Below are positions 1 through 7,435 of a DNA stretch of 64,000 nt, piece after piece. Within the stretch, counting starts at the first letter, position 1; each line of letters starts with the position of its first letter. The notes under the pieces are model-generated. The model did not search any database, was not told where the DNA came from, and worked only from the letters and a program-made list of their open reading frames with translations. This DNA is from Acidobacteriota bacterium (GTDB taxonomy: Bacteria > Acidobacteriota > Terriglobia > Terriglobales > Acidobacteriaceae), in contig JABDBE010000010.1 of the NCBI GenBank assembly GCA_013288805.1, positions 1 through 64,000 on the forward strand, in the 5' to 3' direction. The position numbers were made by a program, and so were the translations under genes.

Positions 1-77
1 GCGGCACCGTCGCGGATCTGACCGAACTCGGCCGTTCCCAGCTCGGAATCACGGAAGCACTCTACAGCGCCGCCTGA
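1..77 (+). CDS. C-terminal end of an unidentified gene (partial)
   Basis: An open frame enters from the left edge and stops at TGA 75-77. The last residues read GTVADLTELGRSQLGITEAL followed by YSAA. The composition looks like a real soluble protein end, and the stop is followed within seven bases by a hairpin (84-103), as expected at a gene end. I cannot assign a family from 24 residues. The gene runs in the same direction as the next one but is separated from it by about 190 bp and a hairpin, so they are probably not one operon. Confidence 0.5.
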   Translation, partial: GTVADLTELGRSQLGITEALYSAA

Positions 78-83
78 AGGAGC

Positions 84-103
84 GACGGGCGTCCTCGCCC
101 GTC
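84..103. repeat. Palindromic repeat, family B (also possible terminator)
   Basis: A perfect 8-bp inverted repeat, GACGGGCG and CGCCCGTC, encloses the 4-nt loop TCCT and is followed by TTTCGCATTT. It sits directly after a stop codon, so it may act as a terminator for the upstream gene. The core on the minus strand, GGGCGAGGACGCCCG, recurs in variant form at 6696-6715 and 53081-53165, so it is treated as one copy of a dispersed REP-like family. Confidence 0.6.
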
Positions 104-271
104 TTTCGCATTTCTGGCAGGAGCTCTGGGCCAGCCCGCCCAATCGCCGACCTTGCCGCCGCCCCAGCCTTCTGTATGGCATTTAATCGCGTGTAAGAGG
201 GCAAAGTCGGGGTATAATCGCTGCCGCTGTCGGACTGAAAAAGGGACTCTCGCGCGACGGTGGAGGTCTCT

Positions 272-2128
272 GTGAGCACGCGAAGTTGGTTGCTAGGTTT
301 CTTGCTATCCAGCACTCTTTGCGCCTACGGCCAATGCAATTCCGGCGATTGCCAACAGGGAGCGATTGCCGGTCCTTATACAGCCGCCCAAAAGGCTGAA
401 TCCACGGCGGCCAATTTTCCGGTCTGTACCTCGTCCGCTTGCACTACCGGCACCTGGGGAACCGGGGTCAAGGGCATTGCCGCTCAGCAGAACATTGACA
501 CGGCTTATCAGTTTTACGATGCGGCCTACAACCTTGACGCCAATGTCGCCGTCGGTCCGACCGTGGCAGGAAAAAACGCCCAGGTACTCGAGTGGGTCAA
601 TTTTGGCTATGTGCAAGCCTTTGACAAAGTGACGGGGCAGCCTATCTATACTTTCACCGGCGGCACCACAGCCGTGCCGCAAAGCGTGCTCAAGCTTTGG
701 TCGAGTTCGACGCAGCCCGAGTGTGCGAAGAACACGTCCGGCAACGTTCAAGTCATCTTCGATCGGCTGGACAATGAGTTCGTCATCAGCCGGCACGTTT
801 CTTACGAGGTCTCCGGCATCACGCACTATGCCTGGTGCATCGCGGCCAGCTCCAGTTCCGATCTATCGAATTCCAGCACCGTCTGGTACGCCTACGAGTA
901 CGTGATGGACACGGTGATTCCCTGCCTGCCCAACTCGAAGAATTGCACTACTGGCAGCAACTATTATTACTATCCCGATTGGCCGCGTGTCGGAACCTGG
1001 TCTAACGGCTTTTACGTTACGTTCGATCTGACCGATCCGACTGACGGATATCTTCAAATCGGCTTCGAAGCCTGCCAGTTCGATCGCGCCGACATCGTTC
1101 TAGGGAAGCCTTCGAACCCCATCACCTGCAGCACCTACACCGTGCCCGCGGCGCAGGAGCCCACCCTAATCCATTCCGTTGATGTGGCCGATATCGATAG
1201 CGCTGCTGGCCCAGCCACGGGCGAGCCGGAATATTTTCTGTCTACCGTGAACCCGAGCAACGCACAGCAGGGAAAGCTTGGGGAAGGCTGGTGTACCAGT
1301 CAGTCCACGCCCTGCGTCTCGAATCAGCTTGCTCTATTCACCTGGGGTACAACCGGATTAACTGGTCCCACGTTCGTTACGGTGAATCCGTACACTCCTG
1401 GTTGCTACGACACTTCGGGAAATGGGACGGAGGTGAACACGGTGTGCGTCCCCGAGCCCAGTACCTCTTTGAAGGACGTTTCCGGATACGGTAAACGCTC
1501 CTGCTATTGGTTTGACACTCCGTGCGTGGATTCGCTGGGAGACCGCATGGCGAACCGGCTGACCTACAACAACCTGTCGACCACTAAGGGACCGAAAGGC
1601 GAATATTTGACCGCGTCGCACGTCGTAATGGAGAGCACGATCAAGAACCGCACTGGCATTCGGTACTACATTTTGCAGGTCTCGAATGGGACTGCTTCCG
1701 TGTTGGTGAATAGCGGGGGAACTTCTGGGCCTCCGGATTTGCAGGATCCGAATCAAACTTTGTTCTATTTCATGCCCAGCGTAGCGCTCGACATGAAAGG
1801 CAATCTCGGCGTGACCTTCACTTCCTCCGGCCAACGCTGTGTTTCGTGCCAGACTCAGCCCCACGCCGCGGTGAACTTTACTATGCTGCCGTGGGAGGGC
1901 TCGAGCTTTACCCCCAATACTGTGATTATTCAGGGCAGTGCCGACGAGCAGAACACCCACGAGTGGGGCGAGTACGCCTCGACCGTACTCGACTCAACAA
2001 ACGGCGTAACCTTCTACGGAGTAGGCGAGTTCTTCACTCAGAGCCAGAACGGCAAAACGAACTGCAATCTGCCCGCGAGCAATTGTTTCACTTGGAAGAC
2101 GCGGATCTTCCATCACGCCTTGAACTAG
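272..2128 (+). CDS. Large exported Cys-rich protein, function unknown
   Basis: About 618 aa. An N-terminal signal peptide (STRSWLLGFLLSSTLCAYGQ region) predicts export. GTG at 272 is preferred because GGAGG lies at 262-266, five bases upstream; an earlier in-frame GTG at 260 would place that site inside the gene. The mature protein has 20 cysteines by eye, many in close pairs such as CNSGDC, CTSSAC, CLPNSKNC, CTSQSTPC, CYWFDTPC and CVSC, suggesting several disulfides. It is rich in Ser, Thr, Gly, Asn and aromatic residues, like secreted beta-rich proteins. The segment around VAVGPTVAGKNAQVLEWVN resembles blade-like repeats of sialidase/propeller proteins, but this is a weak impression. There is no operon partner: the next gene starts 117 bp later. 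Confidence 0.8.
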   Translation: MSTRSWLLGFLLSSTLCAYGQCNSGDCQQGAIAGPYTAAQKAESTAANFPVCTSSACTTGTWGTGVKGIAAQQNIDTAYQFYDAAYNLDANVAVGPTVAGKNAQVLEWVNFGYVQAFDKVTGQPIYTFTGGTTAVPQSVLKLWSSSTQPECAKNTSGNVQVIFDRLDNEFVISRHVSYEVSGITHYAWCIAASSSSDLSNSSTVWYAYEYVMDTVIPCLPNSKNCTTGSNYYYYPDWPRVGTWSNGFYVTFDLTDPTDGYLQIGFEACQFDRADIVLGKPSNPITCSTYTVPAAQEPTLIHSVDVADIDSAAGPATGEPEYFLSTVNPSNAQQGKLGEGWCTSQSTPCVSNQLALFTWGTTGLTGPTFVTVNPYTPGCYDTSGNGTEVNTVCVPEPSTSLKDVSGYGKRSCYWFDTPCVDSLGDRMANRLTYNNLSTTKGPKGEYLTASHVVMESTIKNRTGIRYYILQVSNGTASVLVNSGGTSGPPDLQDPNQTLFYFMPSVALDMKGNLGVTFTSSGQRCVSCQTQPHAAVNFTMLPWEGSSFTPNTVIIQGSADEQNTHEWGEYASTVLDSTNGVTFYGVGEFFTQSQNGKTNCNLPASNCFTWKTRIFHHALN

Positions 2129-2245
2129 AAGTGGTGACCGCGACGCCAGAATCCTGTATGCAAAAAAGGGATGGCCTCGTCATTGGATTTTGTGTGCGTG
2201 CTGCAGGAATCGACCGGCAAAGCGATATAGAATCAGAAAAGAGAC

Positions 2246-2836
2246 ATGCCTGACGAGATACCACCTCCGCGGCCCGCGCCGCCTGCATCGGATTCACCGC
2301 CGCAACCCCGAACCCAATTTCATATCGGCGAGGAGTTTGGCACCGCGAAAAAGAATTTGCCTCCGGTAAAGATTGTCGCTATCGGAGTCGGAGTGGTCGC
2401 GGTAATCGCCATCATCTTGGCCTTGGTCCAGCGGCCCCACTCCGCGACCGCCGGATCGATCGACGACGTAGTCTCGGTGGAGGTTCCCGATCAAAATATG
2501 GTGATGGTCGCGATCAATGTTTCATTCCAGAACAACGGCGTGAAATCATACTGGATCCACACCATCAAAGCCGATCTCGATACCACCAACGGCAGCTTCA
2601 CTGATGATGCTGCTTCTCCCGCCGACTTCGACCGTTACTTCCAGGCCTTCCCTGCCCTGAAACAACACGCCCTCGCGCCGCTGGAACGCGAAGCCAAAAT
2701 CACTCCCCGCGGCCGGATCGCGGGAACTGTCATCGTAGCCTTTCCCGTAACCCCGGACGCATTCGCCAACCGCAAATCGCTGAAGGTCACAATCCAACCC
2801 TACGATCAACCGGTCCCGCTAGTCCTGACGAAGTAA
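2246..2836 (+). CDS. Single-pass membrane protein with Pro-rich N terminus, unknown
   Basis: 196 aa. Residues 1-25 are Pro-rich and cytoplasmic in character. One hydrophobic helix lies at about 42-62 (KIVAIGVGVVAVIAIILALV). Residues 70-196 form an extracytoplasmic domain with an alternating beta pattern (VMVAINVSFQNNGVKSYWIH; GTVIVAFPVTPDAFANRKSL), suggestive of an Ig-like or C2-like sandwich; the fold is my inference. The start is ATG after AAGAG. It is convergent with the DUF421 gene, with about 40 bp between stops. No catalytic motif is visible. Confidence 0.75.
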   Translation: MPDEIPPPRPAPPASDSPPQPRTQFHIGEEFGTAKKNLPPVKIVAIGVGVVAVIAIILALVQRPHSATAGSIDDVVSVEVPDQNMVMVAINVSFQNNGVKSYWIHTIKADLDTTNGSFTDDAASPADFDRYFQAFPALKQHALAPLEREAKITPRGRIAGTVIVAFPVTPDAFANRKSLKVTIQPYDQPVPLVLTK

Positions 2837-2877
2837 ACGCCAGCCGTAGAGAATCTCAGCGCCGGGCGCGCTGTTGG

Positions 2878-3405
2878 TTAATGCTTCTTCAGGATTTTGC
2901 GTCGCTGCGCAAGATGATTGTTGGCGTTGGGATTGAGGTCGTCGTACTTCAAACAACTGATCGAGCCATCCACTTCGAGCACAGCCAGAGCGACGTCTTG
3001 AAAGTTGGCGATCCCATGTTCGCGCAGGGCGCGCTGCAATTCGTCGATGCTGACGTGCTCTTTGGCCATGTGAGATGAGATGACTTCGCCGTCGTGAACC
3101 AGCAGGCTGGGCTCACCCTGAATAAACTTTCGGAAGCGGCGGTTGACGCCGGAAACATCGGCGACAAAATAATTCATCACCACCAAGGTGACCGCTGCGA
3201 CCACTCCGCCCGCGAGCGAAGTGTCCGGCCCGGTCATGGCATTTTGCACTGCATTGCTGAGCAGTAACAGGAGCGTGAGATCGAAGGGCGTCATCTGCCC
3301 GACTTCGCGCTTGCCGCTGAGACGCACGCCAGCCAGGACGACGGCATAGATCACTGCCGTCCGCACGAAAATCCCGAGGAGAACGTGCGCGCCTGGAAAC
3401 ATCAA
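2878..3405 (-). CDS. DUF421 family membrane protein (YetF/YcaP-like)
   Basis: 175 aa. N-terminal membrane helices lie at about 5-25, 40-56 and 62-80. The family segment GVRLSGKREVGQMTPFDLTL is followed by a soluble C-terminal domain (about 85-175) with GEPSLLVHDGEVI and an alpha/beta pattern. This order is the usual DUF421 architecture, and the length is slightly short for the family (commonly near 200). The molecular function of the family is not settled. It lies 4 bp downstream of the coiled-coil gene 3409-4251 on the same strand, so the two are almost certainly co-transcribed. Confidence 0.85.
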   Translation of the reverse strand: MMFPGAHVLLGIFVRTAVIYAVVLAGVRLSGKREVGQMTPFDLTLLLLLSNAVQNAMTGPDTSLAGGVVAAVTLVVMNYFVADVSGVNRRFRKFIQGEPSLLVHDGEVISSHMAKEHVSIDELQRALREHGIANFQDVALAVLEVDGSISCLKYDDLNPNANNHLAQRRKILKKH

Positions 3406-3408
3406 TGA

Positions 3409-4251
3409 TTACTGACCTGCCGGCGTTGTGGTCACGGGCACGGGCGCGTTCTTGGGTGTGCTCAAATATCCTACCGCCTGCTTCTTGTCCACGGACCAGA
3501 CGACCATTTCGTAAAGCATGTGATCGCGGCCGCTATAGAACTGGATGGGCTCGCTGACGTTGCGGTCTTTCTTTTCGATGGTCTTGTCGTCGGAGGTGAC
3601 GTTGATGGTGAACTTGCCTCGCTTGGCATCCGTTTTCTTCAGCTGCAGACTGACCGTTGAAACGGGTTGCGGCTTCGCCCCTTTAACCAAAGTAAATTCG
3701 TAGTAGTTGCGATCGCCTTTGTGCTTCAGTACCTCGAGGTCGCTGCGAGTGTTCGCGATCAAGCCGCTCTGCACTCCCAGGTCGCCGACTGCGCTCTGCA
3801 GCTTGGCCTCCGCGGCAGCGAGTTCGGCTTTGGTCGAGGCAACGTCGGTCTTGACGCCACCGACGTCGGTTTTCACGTTGGCGACTTCGCCATTCACCTG
3901 GGTGAGCTGCTGCTTCTGCTCTTCGGCGAGGCGCTCTTGGGACGCGCGTTGCGCGACCTGTTCTCGCTGCAGTGCAGCGGAGCGGTCGGCGAGTTCCTTC
4001 TTGGTCATGCCCAGTTGCTTGGCCAGAGTTTCGGAGTCGGCCTCAGCCGACTGCATGCGCTTGCTGAGCTCAGCGATCTGGGCGTTGCTGGCGGCTTGAT
4101 CCTTGCCTTGTTGGTCAATGCGCTCGCGCAGGTTGAACAAGAAGTAAAGCGAGCCCGCCACATACATAACGGCCAGCAACGACACGACCCACTTCACTGC
4201 GTTTCCCCCGCCAGTGGGCACTTCGACCAGTTGTTCGCCTTCGTCAGCCAT
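3409..4251 (-). CDS. Membrane-anchored coiled-coil protein, unknown
   Basis: 280 aa from ATG 4251, which has GGAG six bases upstream; a longer frame to 4317 lacks such a site. One transmembrane helix lies at about 19-39, followed by a long Gln/Glu/Lys-rich heptad region (about 40-170) predicted as coiled coil (QQGKDQAASNAQIAELSKRM and repeated VKTDVGGVKTDVASTKAEL). A C-terminal domain with beta character (about 180-270) follows. The family is not recognised. It is the first gene of a two-gene operon with DUF421. A structural or scaffolding envelope role is an inference from the architecture only. Confidence 0.8.
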   Translation of the reverse strand: MADEGEQLVEVPTGGGNAVKWVVSLLAVMYVAGSLYFLFNLRERIDQQGKDQAASNAQIAELSKRMQSAEADSETLAKQLGMTKKELADRSAALQREQVAQRASQERLAEEQKQQLTQVNGEVANVKTDVGGVKTDVASTKAELAAAEAKLQSAVGDLGVQSGLIANTRSDLEVLKHKGDRNYYEFTLVKGAKPQPVSTVSLQLKKTDAKRGKFTINVTSDDKTIEKKDRNVSEPIQFYSGRDHMLYEMVVWSVDKKQAVGYLSTPKNAPVPVTTTPAGQ

Positions 4252-4426
4252 AAGTTTTCTCCGCTCGATGCGATTGGGTGTTGTCCCTATTGTTGTGCAG
4301 GGCGGCGATAGTGTCAATTGTCACGGTAAAGACACGGGTGAGATGCCGATCGACCCTCGAATGTTTACTGATGGAGGGAATTTCACCGAAGAATGCCTTT
4401 AGGCATCTGAGCGGCAATGGCATTGT

Positions 4427-4480
4427 AGGGTCCTTCGACTTCATAGCTGATTCGCTTCTTACTGCGCTACAGAATGACAG
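4427..4480. repeat. Degenerate family A intergenic repeat
   Basis: The stretch starts AGGGTCCTTCGACTTC and ends CTACAGAATGACAG. This resembles the ends of the AGATCCTTCGC...AGGATGAC elements seen at 6597 and 13784, with a diverged middle. It lies between the coiled-coil gene and the toxin-antitoxin promoter. Relationship is by eye only. Confidence 0.35.
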
Positions 4481-4488
4481 TTTGTTAC

Positions 4489-4524
4489 TTGCAGTCTAGG
4501 ACTATGCTAGACTTATACTAGGAC
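4489..4524 (+). promoter_or_regulatory. Promoter and operator of the FitA/VapC module
   Basis: A -10-like TATACT lies at 4514-4519 and a weak -35 TTGCAG at 4489-4494 (19-bp spacer). Between them is a perfect inverted repeat GTCTAG (4494-4499) / CTAGAC (4507-4512) with 7-bp spacing. The heptamer CTAGGAC also occurs twice, at 4496-4502 and 4518-4524, exactly 22 bp (two helical turns) apart. Ribbon-helix-helix antitoxins usually bind such symmetric sites on their own promoters, so this is the expected autoregulatory operator. Confidence 0.6.
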
Positions 4525-4530
4525 GAAGCT

Positions 4531-4782
4531 ATGCCTACACTTTATGTCGAAAACGTGCCCGATGATCTGTATGAGGCTCTTCGGCATCGGGCTCGTCAAC
4601 ATCGCAAGTCAATCACGGCTGAAGTTATCTCTTTGTTAGCGGAGAACGTAGTGACGGCGGCCGAACGAAAAGCCAGACAACAGTTTCTGAAGCAGACACA
4701 GCGTCTGCGGTCGCATCGCCCACGTTCGACGGCTGCTTTTCCCGCAAGCGAAGAAATGCAGGGCGAGGATCGTGGGCGGTGA
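4531..4782 (+). CDS. FitA/VapB-type ribbon-helix-helix antitoxin
   Basis: 83 aa. Residues 1-45 match the FitA-like ribbon-helix-helix pattern: a short beta strand (PTLYVENVPDDLYEALRH) then two helices (ARQHRKSITAEVISLLAENV). The C-terminal half is basic and probably disordered, as in toxin-neutralising tails. ATG is preceded by AGGA. Its stop overlaps the toxin start by 4 bp (GTGA). The expected role is to bind the PIN toxin and repress the shared promoter. Which VapB subtype it belongs to cannot be fixed by eye. Confidence 0.85.
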   Translation: MPTLYVENVPDDLYEALRHRARQHRKSITAEVISLLAENVVTAAERKARQQFLKQTQRLRSHRPRSTAAFPASEEMQGEDRGR

Positions 4783-5210
4783 AAACTTATGTTGTCGACG
4801 CCAGTGTCGCTGCCAAATGGATACTTCCGGCCAGCGGCGAGACACTTACACGAGAAGCGCTGGAATTACTGAAGAGCTACGTCGCTGGCGAACTGCGGTT
4901 TATAGTGCCGGATTTGTTCTGGGCTGAACTTGGCAATATCTTGTCGAAGGTGGTGCGGCAAGGGAGACTTCAAGCGGCTGCGGCTCAGAGCGCGCTTCAC
5001 GCCATACGAGACCGCAACTTTCCCACGGTTTCTTCTCATACTCTGCTGGTCGAAGCTTTTGCTATCGCAACCGTGTTCGACCGGACCGTCTACGACGCGC
5101 TATATGTCGCTCTGGCGGTCGATTCCAAGTCGCAACTGGTTACCGCGGATGAGCGCCTGGCAAACGCCCTGGCGGCGCATCTCCCGGTGAAGTGGCTGGG
5201 ATCCTTATAG
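4779..5210 (+). CDS. VapC-type PIN-domain ribonuclease toxin
   Basis: 143 aa. The complete PIN acidic quartet is visible: D7 (YVVDAS), E50 (LFWAELGN), D106 (VYDALY) and D124 (VTADERL). This metal-binding set supports Mg2+/Mn2+-dependent RNA cleavage. The GTG start overlaps the antitoxin stop by 4 bp, so translation is coupled, the normal way to keep toxin below antitoxin. The cellular RNA target cannot be deduced. The module appears intact. Confidence 0.92.
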   Translation: MKTYVVDASVAAKWILPASGETLTREALELLKSYVAGELRFIVPDLFWAELGNILSKVVRQGRLQAAAAQSALHAIRDRNFPTVSSHTLLVEAFAIATVFDRTVYDALYVALAVDSKSQLVTADERLANALAAHLPVKWLGSL

Positions 5211-5268
5211 AAAGCCTTTCGACAACCCACATTAACGAATTGGGAGCTGCCACGTCTGTCTAGCGGGG

Positions 5269-6430
5269 GTGATTGTGGTTAGAAGATGCGATTCGGCAGT
5301 CCCGACAACGATTCTGGTGATCGGCTTCGCCGCGATCTGGTGCAGCTTGTGCAGTTCGGTAGTCGCTCAGGACGACAAGAAATCATCGGTCGCCGACTCA
5401 ATATCCGATGGTTGGCCAAGGACCAACGCCGAAACGGTTGGCCTGGCTGCGCAAGCTGCAAGAGATGGAAAGTGCGATTCGAGCGGATGAGTTCAAGAAG
5501 ATTACCAGCGTGGTGATTGCGCGACACGGGAAGCTGGCTTACGAAGGCTACTTCGTCGGAACCGACGCCAGCACACTGATGGAAACGCGCTCGGCAACGA
5601 AATCCATAACCAGCATGCTGGCCGGAATCGCGATTGATCAAGGCTTGCTGACTGGCGTCGATACTCCAATCTTGCCCTTCTTTCGTGACAAACAGCCGCT
5701 GTAGAATCCCGATCCACGCAAGGAAAAGATTACTGTAGAAGACCTTCTCACTATGAGTTCCCTGCTGGAGTGCGACGACTGGAATGATTTTTCCCGAGGC
5801 AACGAGGAGCGGATGTACTTGATTGAAGATTGGGCCAGGTTCGCGCTCGATTTGCCGATCAAGGGATTTGCGCCGTGGGTGACAAAGCCGAAGGATTCTC
5901 CGTACGGCCGCAGCTTCAGTTATTGCACGGCGGGGGCTTTTCTGCTGGGACAGGTGGTGGAGCGTTCGGCGAAAACGTCGGTACAGGATTTCGCCGGCAA
6001 GAATCTGTTCGAGCCGCTCGGGATTAAGAAAGTGGATTGGAAGTTTTCGCCTTTGGGCGAGGCGCAGACTGGCGGCGGATTGGGGTTGCGCAGTCGCGAC
6101 CTGGCGAAGCTGGGGCAGTTGTATCTGAATGGCGGCATCTGGGACGGCAAGCGGGTTGTGTCCGAAAGTTGGGTGAGGGTTTCGACCGAGCCGCATGTCC
6201 GCATTGACGATCAGACTTTGTATGGTTATTTCTGGTGGCTGAAGAGCTTCAAGGCGGGAGAGCAGGCGCATCCCGCTTACTTCATGTCAGGCAATGGCGG
6301 AAACAAAGTTGTGGTGCTTCCGGATCTGGATATGGTGGTCGTGATCACCAGCACGAACTACAACACCAAGGGAATGCATGAGCAGACGGAAAAATTGTTG
6401 ACGGATTATGTGTTGGGGGCGGTCCGGTGA
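5269..6430 (+). pseudogene. Broken serine beta-lactamase-like hydrolase (frameshift plus amber stop)
   Basis: GTG 5269 starts a signal peptide (TTILVIGFAAIWCSLCSSVV). The frame runs as ...DGWPRTNAETVGL and must shift near 5446-5456 to continue as KLQEMESAIRADEFKKITSV. The second frame holds the S-x-x-K motif (TRSATKSITSM). It is then interrupted by TAG 5702-5704 and continues in the same frame through [19 protein letters not shown] to the end at 6430, including the Tyr motif [12 protein letters not shown] and a C-terminal GNGGNKVVV region. Joined, the pieces make a full-length class C beta-lactamase/penicillin-binding-protein-like hydrolase. Two independent lesions favour a pseudogene; sequencing error is less likely but possible. 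Confidence 0.8.
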
Positions 6431-6596
6431 GAGAGCGGGTCGTCGTTTTCCGGCACACTGCGGCACGAGTAAACTCATGCCCTTCCCGATTGGATTGTGT
6501 CCAGGATTTTTTCCGCAGACGCTACAACCCGCCATTCCCAGCCATTAAGAACCTAGGCCGGCGTACCGCGAGTGTCGCGCTGCTGGCAAAATGCAT

Positions 6597-6622
6597 AGAT
6601 CCTTCGCGTTGCTCAGGATGAC
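6597..6622. repeat. Family A intergenic repeat
   Basis: AGATCCTTCGCG then TTGCTCAGGATGAC. It is the same element type as the right arm at 13784-13809 (AGATCCCTCGC...CGGGATGAC). It lies in the 300-bp gap 6431-6732 between the broken hydrolase and the CBS gene; besides this and the 6696 hairpin I see nothing in that gap. Confidence 0.6.
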
Positions 6623-6695
6623 AAGTTGGATATTGACTGGCAGCTTCCTCGGACCATGGCGGCCGGGTCTACGCGTGTATCGCTTAGGGCCGATT

Positions 6696-6715
6696 TGACG
6701 GGCAGGGATGCCCGT
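6696..6715. repeat. Palindromic repeat, family B
   Basis: A perfect 8-bp inverted repeat GACGGGCA / TGCCCGTC around GGGA, the same size and layout as 84-103 with a covarying base pair (G-C changed to A-T) next to the loop. It lies 17 bp beyond the stop of the CBS gene and may help end its transcript. Confidence 0.55.
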
Positions 6716-6732
6716 CGCTCCATTGTTTTCGG

Positions 6733-7140
6733 TCAGCTGGCGCGGCGGGCTTCGGATTCTTTTTGCGAGACGTAGCGCAGCAGGATGTCGCGCAGGGACA
6801 CCAAGCCCTTTAATTGCTTGCCGTCCGTGATGGGCAGATGGCGGAAGCCGAACTCGCGCATCAGGAAAAGACAGTTCTCGATGGTTTCGTCCACGTTGAT
6901 CGCTTTCGGGTTGGCGGTCATGACCTCAGCAACCTTAGTGGTTCCGGGCATACGTCCGGCAGCGACTACGCGGTTCATGACATCGCGTTCGGAGAAGATG
7001 CCCACGATATCTCCGTTGCGCAGTACCGGCAAGGCGCCAATGCTGTGCTCCATCATGAAGCGGGCTGCCTCGAGGACGCTACTGTCGGCGTCAATGGAGT
7101 AGACTCGGCGGTCTTTCACAATATCGTAAACCTGCGCCAT
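6733..7140 (-). CDS. Protein of two CBS domains
   Basis: 135 aa, made almost entirely of two CBS modules: residues 1-65 (SIDADSSVLEAARFMMEHSI, GDIVGIFSERDVMNRV) and 70-130 (VAEVMTANPKAINVDETIEN, KGLVSLRDILLRYV). The G-(I/L)-x-S-x-R-D signatures (GIFSERD, GLVSLRD) fit adenine-nucleotide binding. Stand-alone CBS pairs usually sense AMP/ATP or SAM and regulate a partner; no partner is adjacent, so the target is unknown. ATG 7140 has GGAG upstream (AAGGAGTCAGTTATG). Confidence 0.92.
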   Translation of the reverse strand: MAQVYDIVKDRRVYSIDADSSVLEAARFMMEHSIGALPVLRNGDIVGIFSERDVMNRVVAAGRMPGTTKVAEVMTANPKAINVDETIENCLFLMREFGFRHLPITDGKQLKGLVSLRDILLRYVSQKESEARRAS

Positions 7141-7259
7141 AACTGACTCCTTCAGAGCGACTTCTGGTAGGTTTTAGGGCCTGCCAGTTCCGAGATTCAA
7201 CACTTTATCATGGAGTGGGGTGTCCGGGGAAAGGCCCGTGATAGTTTCAAATACTCCAC

Positions 7260-7308
7260 GCGAGATCCTTCACCCCGCTGGAAAACGCGGGGTTCAGGAT
7301 GACGTCTT
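7260..7308. repeat. Family A2 intergenic repeat with GC hairpin
   Basis: GCGAGATCCTTC is followed by the 7-bp stem ACCCCGC (7272-7278) / GCGGGGT (7287-7293) and then CAGGATGACGTCTTT. A second copy at 38095-38142 keeps both flanks but has stem CCCGGC/GCCGGG, a compensated change. It lies in the 290-bp gap between the CBS gene and the MFS gene, which holds no other clear feature. Confidence 0.65.
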
Positions 7309-7435
7309 TATTCTCTGGGCCGCCCCTCCCGGGCCCTTATCCCACGTGAGTTTGGAGTATGCGAAGTTTGCTGGCATCTGCTATCTTCTTGGCTTCGTAT
7401 CGGTCAACAGAATTTATTCTCAGTGAGGAGAGTTG

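Noticed and set aside
5400-5710. Programmed frameshift or stop read-through in the serine hydrolase
   Set aside because: No slippery heptamer or strong downstream structure at the shift, and two separate lesions make decay the simpler explanation.
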